From the NCBI GenBank assembly GCA_019636345.1, contig JAHBXQ010000001.1, forward strand, positions 310,001 to 374,000: a DNA stretch of 64,000 nt. The letters run 5' to 3'. The notes under the pieces are model-generated. The model made no database searches and was not told where the DNA came from. It saw nothing but the letters and a program-made list of their open reading frames with translations. This document shows, piece by piece, positions 25,624-33,908 of the stretch. A program made the translations under genes and the position numbers. Numbering within the stretch: the first letter of the stretch is position 1; each line of letters opens with the position of its first letter. This DNA comes from Pirellulales bacterium. GTDB lineage: Bacteria; Planctomycetota; Planctomycetia; Pirellulales; Lacipirellulaceae.

Positions 25624-26031
25624 CTACTCAACTTCCTCCCGCTCCCCAGGGGATGCGGAAGCAGTTGAAAAGAGTTCAGCCAACACCAGGGCGGCCGCGT
25701 GGTCGGCGTCCTTGGTGGGCACAGGGAGTGAAGCGTTTACTCGCCGCCGCTCTCGCCAAAGCTCGGCGAGCGTTGTGAGCAGTCCCCGCACCACGGTGCT
25801 CCGGTTGACCGGCAGCCCGGTCCGCCGCCGGATGGCGGGCACGATCTCATAGCCCAGCAACTCATCCAGCTCGGGCGGGATCGCGAACTCACGACGCACG
25901 TTGCACGGCTTGCTCCTCGTGGGAGACTCGGCAGGCGGCGATGACGGCGGCGCCACGCAAGCACGCGCCGCATGCAGCAGGTCGGAAGCCACGGCGCTCG
26001 ACGGCGTCCCATTCGAAAGACCCTTGGCCAT
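25624..26031 (-). CDS. Small protein downstream of parA, probable partition partner
   Basis: 135 aa; 9 bp downstream of parA on the same strand. The first 45 residues are low-complexity (Ala/Pro/Ser). The central segment RREFAIPPELDELLGYEIVPAIRRRTGLPVNRSTVVRGLLTTLAELW resembles a ribbon-helix-helix or similar DNA-binding fold with a following helix. ParA operons commonly encode such a centromere-binding partner (ParB, ParG or ParR type). ATG 26031 follows a GGGG run. No ParB-type domain is recognised; the call rests mainly on position. Confidence 0.6.
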   Translation of the reverse strand: MAKGLSNGTPSSAVASDLLHAARACVAPPSSPPAESPTRSKPCNVRREFAIPPELDELLGYEIVPAIRRRTGLPVNRSTVVRGLLTTLAELWRERRRVNASLPVPTKDADHAAALVLAELFSTASASPGEREEVE

Positions 26032-26040
26032 ACGCACCCC

Positions 26041-26991
26041 CTAGTTCAGCACTTTAAGTTTGGCGGGGGCGTTGACCTCCAAAGCGGGCAGCAGGTCAAC
26101 CGCAGGACGCACCAGCGAACGGACGTGCTCTGGGATGCGGAAAGCGAGCGGGTCGAGCTGGCCCGCCAGGAACTGCGGGCGGTTCGCGACGCGGTGCTCG
26201 ACCTCGGCAGCCAGGCGGCGATACTGCCGCACGATTAGGTGCCCCCGACACTCGTAACGCTGGAAGACGGTCTTGCCCATCGCCGATGACTCGGGCAACA
26301 CGGCCGCCTGCGAGATCGACGTGTCGAGTTCCCTCCCCGGCAGCGCCGAAGCGACGAGCCGTTCGACTTCCTCGCGGCTGCGACGGACCCGGCGGTCGAC
26401 GCACGAGAGCAGGATGCCGAGCACTTCGAGCTTGTGGTTGCGGTAGCGACGCACGTCGTTGATGTCGCGGAACGCCTCGGTCAGCCCCTCGACCGACAGG
26501 TGATGGGGGAAGGCCGAGAGCAGAATCCACTCCGCCTCGGAGTACGCGGCGATGGTGGCGATCGAGCGGGCCGCCGGGGGCGTGTCGAGCAGGATGTAGT
26601 CGTACGACTTGCGGGCGTCGCGCAGCGGCTGCTCCAAGAGCCGCGTCGTGTCGACGAACTTGGAGACCCGTTTCTCGAGCTCCGCCAGTTCGGTGCGTGC
26701 GGCGACCAGCTCCACCCCATCGGGCATCCCCTCACGGATGGCGAGCGACGCCAAGTCGTCTTCGCCGCAGAGCAGTTCCAGCGTTCCGGCGTAGCTCGCC
26801 GGGGGGACGCCCAGGTGCTTGGTGGCGCCCGCGTGCGGGTCGAGGTCGATAAGCAGCACCATCCGGCCCCGCTCCCCGAGCGCCGCCGCCAGGTGACAGG
26901 CGTTGGTGCTCTTGCCGACGCCCCCTTTTTGGTTGCCGATAACGATGGTGGTCGCCAACGGGTCGTGAAGTATCGAGTCGTGCTCTCCCAT
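26041..26991 (-). CDS. parA: ParA-family partition ATPase
   Basis: 316 aa. Deviant Walker A motif IGNQKGGVGKSTNACHLA with the two signature lysines, Walker A' DLDPHAGATKHLG, and a later YDYILLDTPPAA motif. These ATPases distribute low-copy plasmids, or stabilise integrative elements when excised, with a DNA-binding partner. ATG 26991 has AAGGAG upstream; that site lies in a short inverted repeat (26999-27018). It is divergent from the Rep-like gene, a typical plasmid replication-partition layout, so the element probably has a replicating form. The C-terminus, from about 250, is not conserved with the Walker core. Confidence 0.94.
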   Translation of the reverse strand: MGEHDSILHDPLATTIVIGNQKGGVGKSTNACHLAAALGERGRMVLLIDLDPHAGATKHLGVPPASYAGTLELLCGEDDLASLAIREGMPDGVELVAARTELAELEKRVSKFVDTTRLLEQPLRDARKSYDYILLDTPPAARSIATIAAYSEAEWILLSAFPHHLSVEGLTEAFRDINDVRRYRNHKLEVLGILLSCVDRRVRRSREEVERLVASALPGRELDTSISQAAVLPESSAMGKTVFQRYECRGHLIVRQYRRLAAEVEHRVANRPQFLAGQLDPLAFRIPEHVRSLVRPAVDLLPALEVNAPAKLKVLN

Positions 26992-27377
26992 ACTGGTTCT
27001 CCTTCAATGCCTGAGGAGTGAGTAGCACGACCGCGGGCCGGATGGCAACAGGCGAAACGGAACCCCGGACCGCTGGTCGCGACGGGGGTCCGGAGTCCCG
27101 GAGCAAGTTGACCTCTTGCGCTGGGATGCGAGACGTTCTTCAATCGTCCGCAAGAGACTGCGCATCAAAGAAAAAGACGCGACGCCCTTGGGGACGTCGC
27201 GTGCTGATGCATTTTGAAGGAAACGAAACAGAGCAGGCCCGAGCGAGCGGGTAGGAGCCGTCGAGCGCTCCCGCTGCGTGGTCCTCAGTTGACGCTTCGA
27301 CGTTCGCACATTTTGCGGGGCGTCGTCAAGCAGCGACCGCACGTCCGCGCCGACTCTGTTCTGTGCAAGGAGCAGAG
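26992..27377. promoter_or_regulatory. Divergent parA/rep region with terminator-like hairpins; origin candidate
   Basis: No gene seen. CTCCTTCA (26999-27006) can pair with TGAGGAG (27012-27018) across the parA ribosome-binding site. ACGCGACG (27177-27184) and CGTCGCGT (27195-27202) form a stem, with an A-rich stretch on the left, so on the minus strand it is followed by a T run (see separate entry). CCGGACC/GGTCCGG lies around 27064-27095. I see no clear iterons, but a replication origin would be expected here. Confidence 0.45.
27165..27215 (-). terminator. Probable rho-independent terminator on the minus strand
   Basis: On the minus strand the stem ACGCGACG...CGTCGCGT is followed by CTTTTTCTTT. 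It would end a minus-strand transcript that starts in the rep leader, which could be an antisense RNA to the rep mRNA. Confidence 0.55.
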
Positions 27378-28640
27378 ATGAATAAATCAACCAACCGCGG
27401 CCAATTCCGTCCCGCCCCGTGGATGCAGGAAGGCCGAATCGCCGGGGGCTTCGCCTTCATCGACTCGGCCGCCTTGGCCAACGTCTGGCGAAGCTACGAG
27501 CGAAACGACCTGAAACTCGTGGATGTCCGCTCGTGGCTGGCGCTGCACGAGATGATGGCGCGACGCCGAGCCGCGACCGAGCGACGCAGACCCACCTACT
27601 CGGACCTGGAACTGGCCCGGCTCACCGGGACCCCGGAAGCCCGGAGAGCCAGCAGCTCCCGCAGGCGGCTCATTCATTGTGGGTCGATTGAGTGGAGCGA
27701 ATCGACGGTTCGCTTCCGACGGCGCGAGGGCGAAGTCATTGGCGGCCGCGCCCGCATTCCCGTGCCGCGACGAGTGCTGCGTCATCTCGCTCGGCAAGGG
27801 ACGGCGGCCGACGTGGCGACCGTTATCGGGCACGCCGCGCGCTGCCTCTACTATCAACGTGACGCGAAGCAGCTTCGGTCGGGCGGCGCTTGCACGGCGT
27901 CATGGGTCGCCCAACAGTTCGGCGTTGGCGAGCGTTCGGTGCATCGCAGCCGTCAGAGGCTCATCGAGCTAGGCTGGCTCAGGCCGGTCGAGGATGGCCG
28001 ACAAGGGGGCCGTCTGGGGGCGCGGTTTGTCATCGACCTCGCCTGGCGACGGCCCGACCGAGGTCACGAAACGGCAGCCCAACGCGAGGGAAATGACGCC
28101 GATTCGGCAGCCCCTACTATTCACCATGAACCCTCTTTGAGGATTCAAAGACCAGAACTCGATGCTGGTGTTTCTACGAAACCGATTCTGAGAAACGTGG
28201 TCCCTGCGGACCTCTCCGACCCGAGGCGACTCGAAGCGCTGTTTGAAGAAGCGGGGAAGGCGGGCTTGGTCAGTCGCACCGAGGCGGGAAAGCTCTCGTT
28301 CTTCGCCGCCGCCGAGCGGGCGAAGCGTTGCGGCGCCGAGAACCCGTGCGGGTTCTTCGCGGCCATGGTGCGGCGAGGGCTGTGGCGGCACATCGCGGGC
28401 GTGGACGAGGACCGGGCCCGTAAACAGATCGCAGCGGCCTACGCGCCGCTCGACGAAGGTCCGCGCCGGAATCAGCGACAGCCTTGGAAGGGAATGGAAG
28501 GCTCCCCGGCACGCGTGGCGCCGGGGGCAGATGCCGACAGCGTCGGAATCGGCTACAATCGGGGCTTCCCGAGCGGCGACCGCTCCGGAACAGTGTTCAG
28601 CGAGTTGAAGAAAGGATGGGCCCGTAGCTCAGTCGGTTAG
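27378..28640 (+). CDS. Plasmid replication initiator-like protein (Rep)
   Basis: 420 aa, starting at ATG 27378 with AAGGAG six bases upstream. The middle has a winged-helix layout: TYSDLELARLTGTPEARRA and later CTASWVAQQFGVGERSVHRSRQRLIELGWL, each a helix-turn-helix typical of plasmid Rep proteins and replication-linked regulators. The second half contains PADLSDPRRLEALFEEAGK and a C-terminal helical segment. The last codons (AWARSSVG region) read into the tRNA gene that begins at 28618, and the stop TAG falls in its D-loop, so the C-terminus may be truncated by the junction. Rep is inferred from fold and location. Confidence 0.72.
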   Translation: MNKSTNRGQFRPAPWMQEGRIAGGFAFIDSAALANVWRSYERNDLKLVDVRSWLALHEMMARRRAATERRRPTYSDLELARLTGTPEARRASSSRRRLIHCGSIEWSESTVRFRRREGEVIGGRARIPVPRRVLRHLARQGTAADVATVIGHAARCLYYQRDAKQLRSGGACTASWVAQQFGVGERSVHRSRQRLIELGWLRPVEDGRQGGRLGARFVIDLAWRRPDRGHETAAQREGNDADSAAPTIHHEPSLRIQRPELDAGVSTKPILRNVVPADLSDPRRLEALFEEAGKAGLVSRTEAGKLSFFAAAERAKRCGAENPCGFFAAMVRRGLWRHIAGVDEDRARKQIAAAYAPLDEGPRRNQRQPWKGMEGSPARVAPGADADSVGIGYNRGFPSGDRSGTVFSELKKGWARSSVG

Positions 28641-28976
28641 AGCAGGGGACTTAACTGCAAGGAGCCTAAACGACCAACCGGTCGCATGGCTTGAAGCAAC
28701 TGGGTTGCCTTGGCCTTCCCTTGGGAGGGCTTTGGTAGAATTCGTCAAATTCGGGGAAGGCTAAGTCGTAGCGTCGTCTTGGATGCCGCAGCGATAGGCT
28801 AATCCCGAGCCAAGCCCGCCGTCACACGCAAGGTGTGGGGGTGGGAAGGTGTAGAGACTGTACGGCGAACTCGTAAAGAGAAGAGACAGTCCAGACCACA
28901 AACCCGAAAGGGGCGGCGAAAGCCGTAGCTGGTAAGCATAATCCCTTGGTCGGGGGTTCGAGTCCCTCCGGGCCTA
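28618..28976 (+). tRNA. tRNA-Ile2(CAU) interrupted by a group I intron
   Basis: Exon 1 is 28618-28651 and exon 2 is 28937-28976. Joined, they give a full cloverleaf: acceptor GGGCCCG with CGGGCCU (G1-U72 wobble, A73), anticodon stem GGGGA with UCCCU, loop CUCAUAA (anticodon CAU at 34-36), T stem GGGGG/CCCTC. The body closely resembles bacterial tRNA-Ile2 (for example GCAGGnGACTCATAAT). C4-G69 and C5-G68, known identity features for lysidine synthase TilS, are present. It lacks the three G-C pairs of initiator tRNA, so it is not tRNA-fMet. No CCA is encoded. Splicing must occur between U33 and C34, before the anticodon. Confidence 0.88.
28652..28936 (+). ncRNA. Group I intron (tRNA-type, IC3-like)
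   Basis: 285 nt, ending in the obligatory G at 28936. Conserved core elements are visible: TCAAATTCGGGGAAGGCTAAG-type P4-P3 strand (28745-28765), CCGAGCCAAGC (28805-28815), the AAGGTGTAGAGACTGTACGGC strand (28846-28866) and GACAGTCCAGACC (28885-28897). P7 is GACTGT (28856-28861) with ACAGTC (28886-28891). The same core occurs in the Azoarcus tRNA-Ile intron, a self-splicing group I ribozyme. No homing endonuclease is encoded. P1 pairing to the 5' exon is not worked out with confidence; GGUC at 28680-28683 can pair with the last four exon bases GACU. Confidence 0.85.
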
Positions 28977-29120
28977 CCTTCCTTCCCTCTTGGCGAGAGG
29001 CTTTAGCGGTGTCGCGTACCTGCAACGGTGTCCTGGACTCGCGGCCACCTCAGCAAGTTGGCGGTTCGGCAAAGACGCCGAAGCTGGTCCAACTTCATTC
29101 AGCTGAAGTGATAGTGAACT

Positions 29121-29144
29121 CGCATCGGTGTCCTCACCGATGCG
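29121..29144. terminator. Perfect 9-bp hairpin downstream of the P-type ATPase gene
   Basis: CGCATCGGT (29121-29129) and ACCGATGCG (29136-29144) flank a 6-nt loop, 46 bp past the ATPase stop. No T run follows, so it may stabilise the 3' end rather than terminate. Confidence 0.4.
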
Positions 29145-29189
29145 GCGAAGTCACCTGCTCCAGCAGCAGGGAATACTATGAGTCCTTTC

Positions 29190-31640
29190 TCAGCGTTCTG
29201 ATTGGTAAGCGAGTAATCGCAGCGCGTTAAAGACAACCACTAGCGTGCTGCCTTCGTGGAGGGCCACTGCAGGACCAATGTTGAGCCCGAATATCGTCGC
29301 AGGCACGAGGAACGCGACCATGCCGAGACTCATCCATATATTCTGACGGATGATTCGCCGAGTGGCCCGACTGAGTCCGATTGCTAGCGGGAGGTGTTCG
29401 AGGTTGTCGGCCATCAGGGCGACATCGGCTGTTTCGAGAGCCACGTCGCTACCGGCCGCCCCCATCGAGATGCCTACCGACGCGGATGCCATGGCGGGGG
29501 CGTCGTTGACTCCGTCTCCCACCATTGCGACACCCCCTTCGCCTCGCAGGCGCTCGATCTCGGCGACCTTGTCGTCGGGCATCAGGTCGCCACGGGATTC
29601 GTCGACCCCTACCTCTTTAGCGACGGCATCGGCGACTCGCTGGTTGTCGCCCGAGATCATGATCATCCGTTTGATGCCCAGTTCCCGCAGTCGGAGCAGC
29701 GTGCGTTTGGACGCTTCGCGCGGCTTGTCCATCAGCCCGATGACGCCCAGGTAACGGTCGCCGCGACGCACGATCATCGTGGTGCGGCCATCGCTCTCCA
29801 GCGATTCGACCACTCGACGGATGGCGTCAGGAACTGGAGCGCCACCGACTTCGCTGAACAGCTCGTCTTTACCTATGTAAACAGCCTCCCCTTCGACATT
29901 CGCATGAATGCCACGACCTGTGACGCTTTGCAAGTCAGTGGCGTTTGCAACTCGTGACTCGTCAATTCTCGATCGCCCGTCACGAACCACCGCTTTCGCC
30001 AAGGGGTGCTTGCTGAGGCTTTCCACAGCAATGGCTGTCAGCAACAAGTCACTTGCGTCAACGCCTTCGGCTGGTCGGACATCGGTTACTTTTGGCTCTC
30101 CCGCGGTCAACGTGCCGGTTTTGTCGAAAGCGATCGCGTCGAGGCTGCCAAGACTTTCCAGCGGACCGCCGCCCTTAACCAGGACGCCGCCTCGCGCAGC
30201 TCGCGCTACGCCGCTCAGCACCGCACTTGGCGTTGCGATCGCCAATGCGCACGGACTGGCGGCGACGAGGACCGCCATCGCCCGGTAGAACGATTCGCTG
30301 AATGACTCGTCCAGCACAAGAGGCGCGAACAAGAGTAGCAGGACGATAGCGATAACCGACGGCACAAAGTAGCGTTCAAACCGCTTGGTGAACTTTTGAG
30401 TCGGTGATACCCGTGTTTCCGCTTCACTCACCATCGTTACCACACGGGCAAGTGTATTCTCAGCCGCCGTTTTGGTGACTTGAACTTCGATGGCTCCCGC
30501 TTGATTGATCGTGCCTGCGAACACCCGATGCTCGGCGGCAACCGACTCGGGATCGGCGGCGGCGTCATCACGATCGCCCACTGGTTGCTTGTCCACGGGC
30601 ACACTCTCGCCGGTAATAGGCGCTTGATCGACGCTCGTTTCGCCTTCGATGACGAATCCATCCGCAGGAATGCGTTCATCGGGCTTCACGATCACAATGT
30701 CTTCGACTTGAAGCTCTTCGACGGCGATTTCTGTTTCTTGTCCATTTCTACGGACGCGCGCTGTTCGTGGGGCCAGCTCCGAAAGGGCTTCGATCGCCCG
30801 TTTGGCTCGACCCATCGCGTAGCCTTCCAGGGCATGACCGATGCTGAACAGAAAGAGCAGCAAGGCGCCTTCCGCCCAGGCCCCCAAAGCTGCGGCGCCT
30901 GCGGCTGCGATTAGCATCAGGAAATCGATCTCGAACTTGCCGCTACGAATCTTCTCGATTGCCTCTTTGGCCGTGAAGTAGCCGCCAAAGAAGTACGCAA
31001 TGATGAACGTAGTAACGGGAATCCATTCATCTACTCCAGTGAATGTTTTAAGCAGCCAGCCAATCAGCAAGAATAGACCGCAGAGAATTGCAAAGAATAG
31101 CTCGGTCTTCTGTCCGAAGATGCCACCGTGAGCGTGGTCGTGATCTGCGTGATCGTGGTCCTCTTGATGGCCTTCATCGAATCGTTCTCCAGCGATCGCT
31201 GGCTGCGACCTCGACCAGTTGCCAAGCGCCTCGCGGATGACGCTTTCGTTTGCGATGGTTCGATCGAATTCAACTCGCACGCCACCTTCTACTGACACGG
31301 CCGCTTCCAGTACGCCATTGACTCGCGCCAGACGCGACTCGATGGCACTCGCCCGTCTTGCGTGCATCGGTTGAAGTTCTGTGTGGTAGTGGCCGAATCG
31401 CTGTCCCAGCTCCAGTCCGATCTGTTGAGACAGGTCTCGGACTTCAGCCAGCGACAATACGTTGGGGTTGTAGTGGATACAGAACTCGCCATTGGTGTCC
31501 TCTGATGATTCGACCACATGACTTGAGTCGATTCCCTTTTTTGCATCTAGCAATCTTCTCAGGCGATCAACGCAAGCGTCCTGTGAATCGGGCACGTCTG
31601 GCAGGACGAAATCAATTTTAAGTCGAGCTTTCTGTGGCAT
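29190..31640 (-). CDS. P1B-type heavy-metal transporting ATPase (P1B-4-like)
   Basis: 816-aa ATP-driven metal exporter of the inner membrane. The N-terminus (1-155) lacks CxxC metal-binding motifs but has a His/Asp-rich stretch (EDHDHADHDHAHGG). Core motifs follow: TGESVP, phosphorylation site DKTGTLT, GDGVNDAPAM, and the transmembrane metal motif SPCALAIATP. The last helix carries ALHEGSTLVVVFNALRLL. The SPC plus HEG(G/S) pair is the signature of the P1B-4 group (Co, Zn or Fe exporters such as CoaT/CtpD), rather than the CPC of Cu or Cd/Zn pumps. Precise ion unknown. It is at the left edge of the metal block, convergent with the intron-bearing tRNA. Confidence 0.93.
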   Translation of the reverse strand: MPQKARLKIDFVLPDVPDSQDACVDRLRRLLDAKKGIDSSHVVESSEDTNGEFCIHYNPNVLSLAEVRDLSQQIGLELGQRFGHYHTELQPMHARRASAIESRLARVNGVLEAAVSVEGGVRVEFDRTIANESVIREALGNWSRSQPAIAGERFDEGHQEDHDHADHDHAHGGIFGQKTELFFAILCGLFLLIGWLLKTFTGVDEWIPVTTFIIAYFFGGYFTAKEAIEKIRSGKFEIDFLMLIAAAGAAALGAWAEGALLLFLFSIGHALEGYAMGRAKRAIEALSELAPRTARVRRNGQETEIAVEELQVEDIVIVKPDERIPADGFVIEGETSVDQAPITGESVPVDKQPVGDRDDAAADPESVAAEHRVFAGTINQAGAIEVQVTKTAAENTLARVVTMVSEAETRVSPTQKFTKRFERYFVPSVIAIVLLLLFAPLVLDESFSESFYRAMAVLVAASPCALAIATPSAVLSGVARAARGGVLVKGGGPLESLGSLDAIAFDKTGTLTAGEPKVTDVRPAEGVDASDLLLTAIAVESLSKHPLAKAVVRDGRSRIDESRVANATDLQSVTGRGIHANVEGEAVYIGKDELFSEVGGAPVPDAIRRVVESLESDGRTTMIVRRGDRYLGVIGLMDKPREASKRTLLRLRELGIKRMIMISGDNQRVADAVAKEVGVDESRGDLMPDDKVAEIERLRGEGGVAMVGDGVNDAPAMASASVGISMGAAGSDVALETADVALMADNLEHLPLAIGLSRATRRIIRQNIWMSLGMVAFLVPATIFGLNIGPAVALHEGSTLVVVFNALRLLAYQSER

Positions 31641-31738
31641 CTAGCGTTCCTGCATTACGTGTTCTTGAGACTACCGCATCCGCCAGTTCCCCAAGGACTC
31701 TCAAGAAAGTGGGCCAATCACGATGTCTCTATTACGTA

Positions 31739-33205
31739 TCATCTACCAAGCACCGTTAGGTAGCGTCTCTCGGGTGACTCGATAAGCATCAAAACGGGTT
31801 TGTCTCTAGGTAGTTCCTCCGTCACTCGCAGAAAATCGTCCATGTTGCGGATCGCGCGGTCATTGAGTCGCAGAACAACCATCCCAGCAGCGATCCCGTC
31901 CTTATAGGCTACTCCTGCGATCTTCACATTCGTGATGAGCACTCCCGTTGTATCCGGTTGATAGCCCAGCAGCTCTGTGGTGTCAGGATGCAGCTCATCG
32001 ACACACAGCCCGAACCTTTTGCAAAATTCCTGCGGCGGTTCATGTTGGTGAGCCTGCTGAACATGTCTCGAGGGATGTTGACCTTCAGGCCGATGGTCCA
32101 TAACGATGCTTACGTCTTCTGCGTGTCCATCGCGAAAAACGGTCATCCGATGCGGTTCGCCTGGTGCAGGTTCGTCAACGACCTGTCGCAACGGAGATTG
32201 CTCGTCGATCGGCTGGTCGTCGAAATGCGTAATCAGGTCGCCCACCTGCAACTTTGCATTCGCGGCTGGCGTGTTGTCCGCCACGTACATTACGTAGAGG
32301 CCACCCGATTTGGGCAGCTCTAACTGACGGGCCATCGCGGGGGAGATAGGCTGTATGTCGCAGCCCATGTAGGCGCCTTCTGGGGCACCCTGTTGCATCA
32401 GCTTATCCGCAGCTTGTTTAGCCGCCTTAATTGGGATCGCTAGTCCAATGCCTTGGAACCCGTCATCGACGCCGATGCTGCCTGCGAGCATTCCCACAAT
32501 CTTCCCCTGCAAGTTCGCAAGTGCCCCACCCGAGCTGCCTGGATTGGAAGAGGCGTCGCTTTGAATCAACGGCGTGGAGTTGAGAGGGGTGTGGCGTTCG
32601 GTTGCCGCTACTGTGCCCGTACTAACCGACCTCTCCAGACCGTAAGGATTGCCGACTGAGACAACCCAATCTCCCAATTGCAAGGCATCGGAATTCCCAA
32701 GGCTTGCGGCAGGCAGTTCTGCACCGGCTTCTATCCTCAGAACGGCCACATCGCGACCAGAGTCGGAAAGGACCTCGACAGGCTCGAATCGGCGACCATC
32801 CGGCAGGGTGACAAAGATGACATCTGCACCGGCAACCACGTGATTGCAAGTTAGGATGACACCAGAGCGGTCGATAATGATCCCAGAACCACGTTCATCG
32901 CCTGATACATAAGGAAAATCTGGCGAGGAGTGCGTTTGCCAAATATCTTGGTTTCTTTGCCGTTGTTCATGCAGTCGCCATTGGGGTGTTTCACGCGGCC
33001 CTCGCAGTGTCTCGACAAGAACGACACTAGGCGATACCAGCTCTGCTGCGCTGCGAAATTCTTGCGACAGCTCTTTTGCGTGGGACACTTTGCTATTCTC
33101 GTGCTGACTATTAGCTTCCTCCGCCCTTGTATAGTGGGAGAGGAGCACAGTCGTCATCATAGCGGATAACAGCGGCACCGAAGCATTAACCGTCAAGTAG
33201 TTCAT
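31739..33205 (-). CDS. HtrA/DegP-like periplasmic serine protease with PDZ domains
   Basis: About 488 aa. A signal peptide or anchor (NASVPLLSAMMTTVLLSHYTRAEE) is followed by a trypsin-like domain with all catalytic residues: His in LTCNHVVAGA, Asp in SGRDVAVLRI, Ser in NPGSSGGALAN. Two PDZ domains follow (roughly residues 285-370 and 400-485). The linker between them is His-rich. HtrA proteases degrade or refold damaged envelope proteins. Placed between the P-type ATPase and RND genes, it fits protection against metal-damaged periplasmic proteins. ATG 33205 is chosen over TTG 33214. Confidence 0.92.
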   Translation of the reverse strand: MNYLTVNASVPLLSAMMTTVLLSHYTRAEEANSQHENSKVSHAKELSQEFRSAAELVSPSVVLVETLRGPRETPQWRLHEQRQRNQDIWQTHSSPDFPYVSGDERGSGIIIDRSGVILTCNHVVAGADVIFVTLPDGRRFEPVEVLSDSGRDVAVLRIEAGAELPAASLGNSDALQLGDWVVSVGNPYGLERSVSTGTVAATERHTPLNSTPLIQSDASSNPGSSGGALANLQGKIVGMLAGSIGVDDGFQGIGLAIPIKAAKQAADKLMQQGAPEGAYMGCDIQPISPAMARQLELPKSGGLYVMYVADNTPAANAKLQVGDLITHFDDQPIDEQSPLRQVVDEPAPGEPHRMTVFRDGHAEDVSIVMDHRPEGQHPSRHVQQAHQHEPPQEFCKRFGLCVDELHPDTTELLGYQPDTTGVLITNVKIAGVAYKDGIAAGMVVLRLNDRAIRNMDDFLRVTEELPRDKPVLMLIESPERRYLTVLGR

Positions 33206-33327
33206 CGTCGGCAATCCATTTCATTGGGTGAATCAAAAACGGGAAAGCGAGTGCGGCAACGAGCGGGGGGCATCCACCGCAGTCTCGCTCTCCCGCCGTA
33301 GTCGCAAGACCATTGAGTGATATCGAA

Positions 33328-33846
33328 CTAATGATCATGCCCTTCGTGGTCATGGTCATGCTCGATGACCCCTCGCAACTGTTTGCCTGAAACAGAAACG
33401 ACCAACTGGGCTTGGACGCCCTCGTGGTCGAGTTCTTCAGCAAGCTCTGCATCGGACGACACAAACCGTGACGATTGACCTGGGGGATCGCCAGCCTCTG
33501 GGCTCGCAGCCAAAGAGAACTGCTCTGCTTGCCCATCGTGGCTGAGATTGATCGTCAACTCCTTGGTGTCCACGGGAATGGCTTGCTTTCCGGCAGAGTC
33601 TAGGATGTACACGGTGATGGTCCCAGCGTGCTCATCATGCAGGAGTTCGGCGTGGTACTCTTCGTTGCCCAACTCGATGAGAGAGCCGTGGTGTGGGCCC
33701 TCCGTGGGATGTTCGTGCGACTCGCCTGTGGCAGCTGATTTTGACGACTGACCGCCGCTCTGGCCTTGTCCACACCCGCTGAGGGTGACGGCTGCGGCAA
33801 TAATTAAGCACGCGACACTCGCAGAAATGTGAGAATACAAGTTCAT
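33328..33846 (-). CDS. His-rich lipoprotein
   Basis: 172 aa. The N-terminus is a lipoprotein signal: hydrophobic stretch CLIIAAAVTLSGCG with lipobox cysteine (LSGC). The mature part has His-rich ends (ESHEHPTEGPHHGS and EHDHDHEGHDH) around a beta-rich centre (AGTITVYILDSAGKQAIPVD). Such proteins can chelate metal in the periplasm and hand it to the RND pump. Family not recognised. It is next to the RND pump gene and in the same direction. Confidence 0.8.
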   Translation of the reverse strand: MNLYSHISASVACLIIAAAVTLSGCGQGQSGGQSSKSAATGESHEHPTEGPHHGSLIELGNEEYHAELLHDEHAGTITVYILDSAGKQAIPVDTKELTINLSHDGQAEQFSLAASPEAGDPPGQSSRFVSSDAELAEELDHEGVQAQLVVSVSGKQLRGVIEHDHDHEGHDH

Positions 33847-33908
33847 GGCTACTCCTTTTCGTGTTAGTCAACAAATAAAATACTCTGCCCGACATGGGCA
33901 CCCTTGTC

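Noticed and set aside
28618-28976. tRNA-fMet or elongator tRNA-Met
   Set aside because: The three G-C pairs of the initiator anticodon stem are missing. The body and the C4-G69, C5-G68 pairs match tRNA-Ile2 better, though elongator Met cannot be fully excluded by sequence alone.
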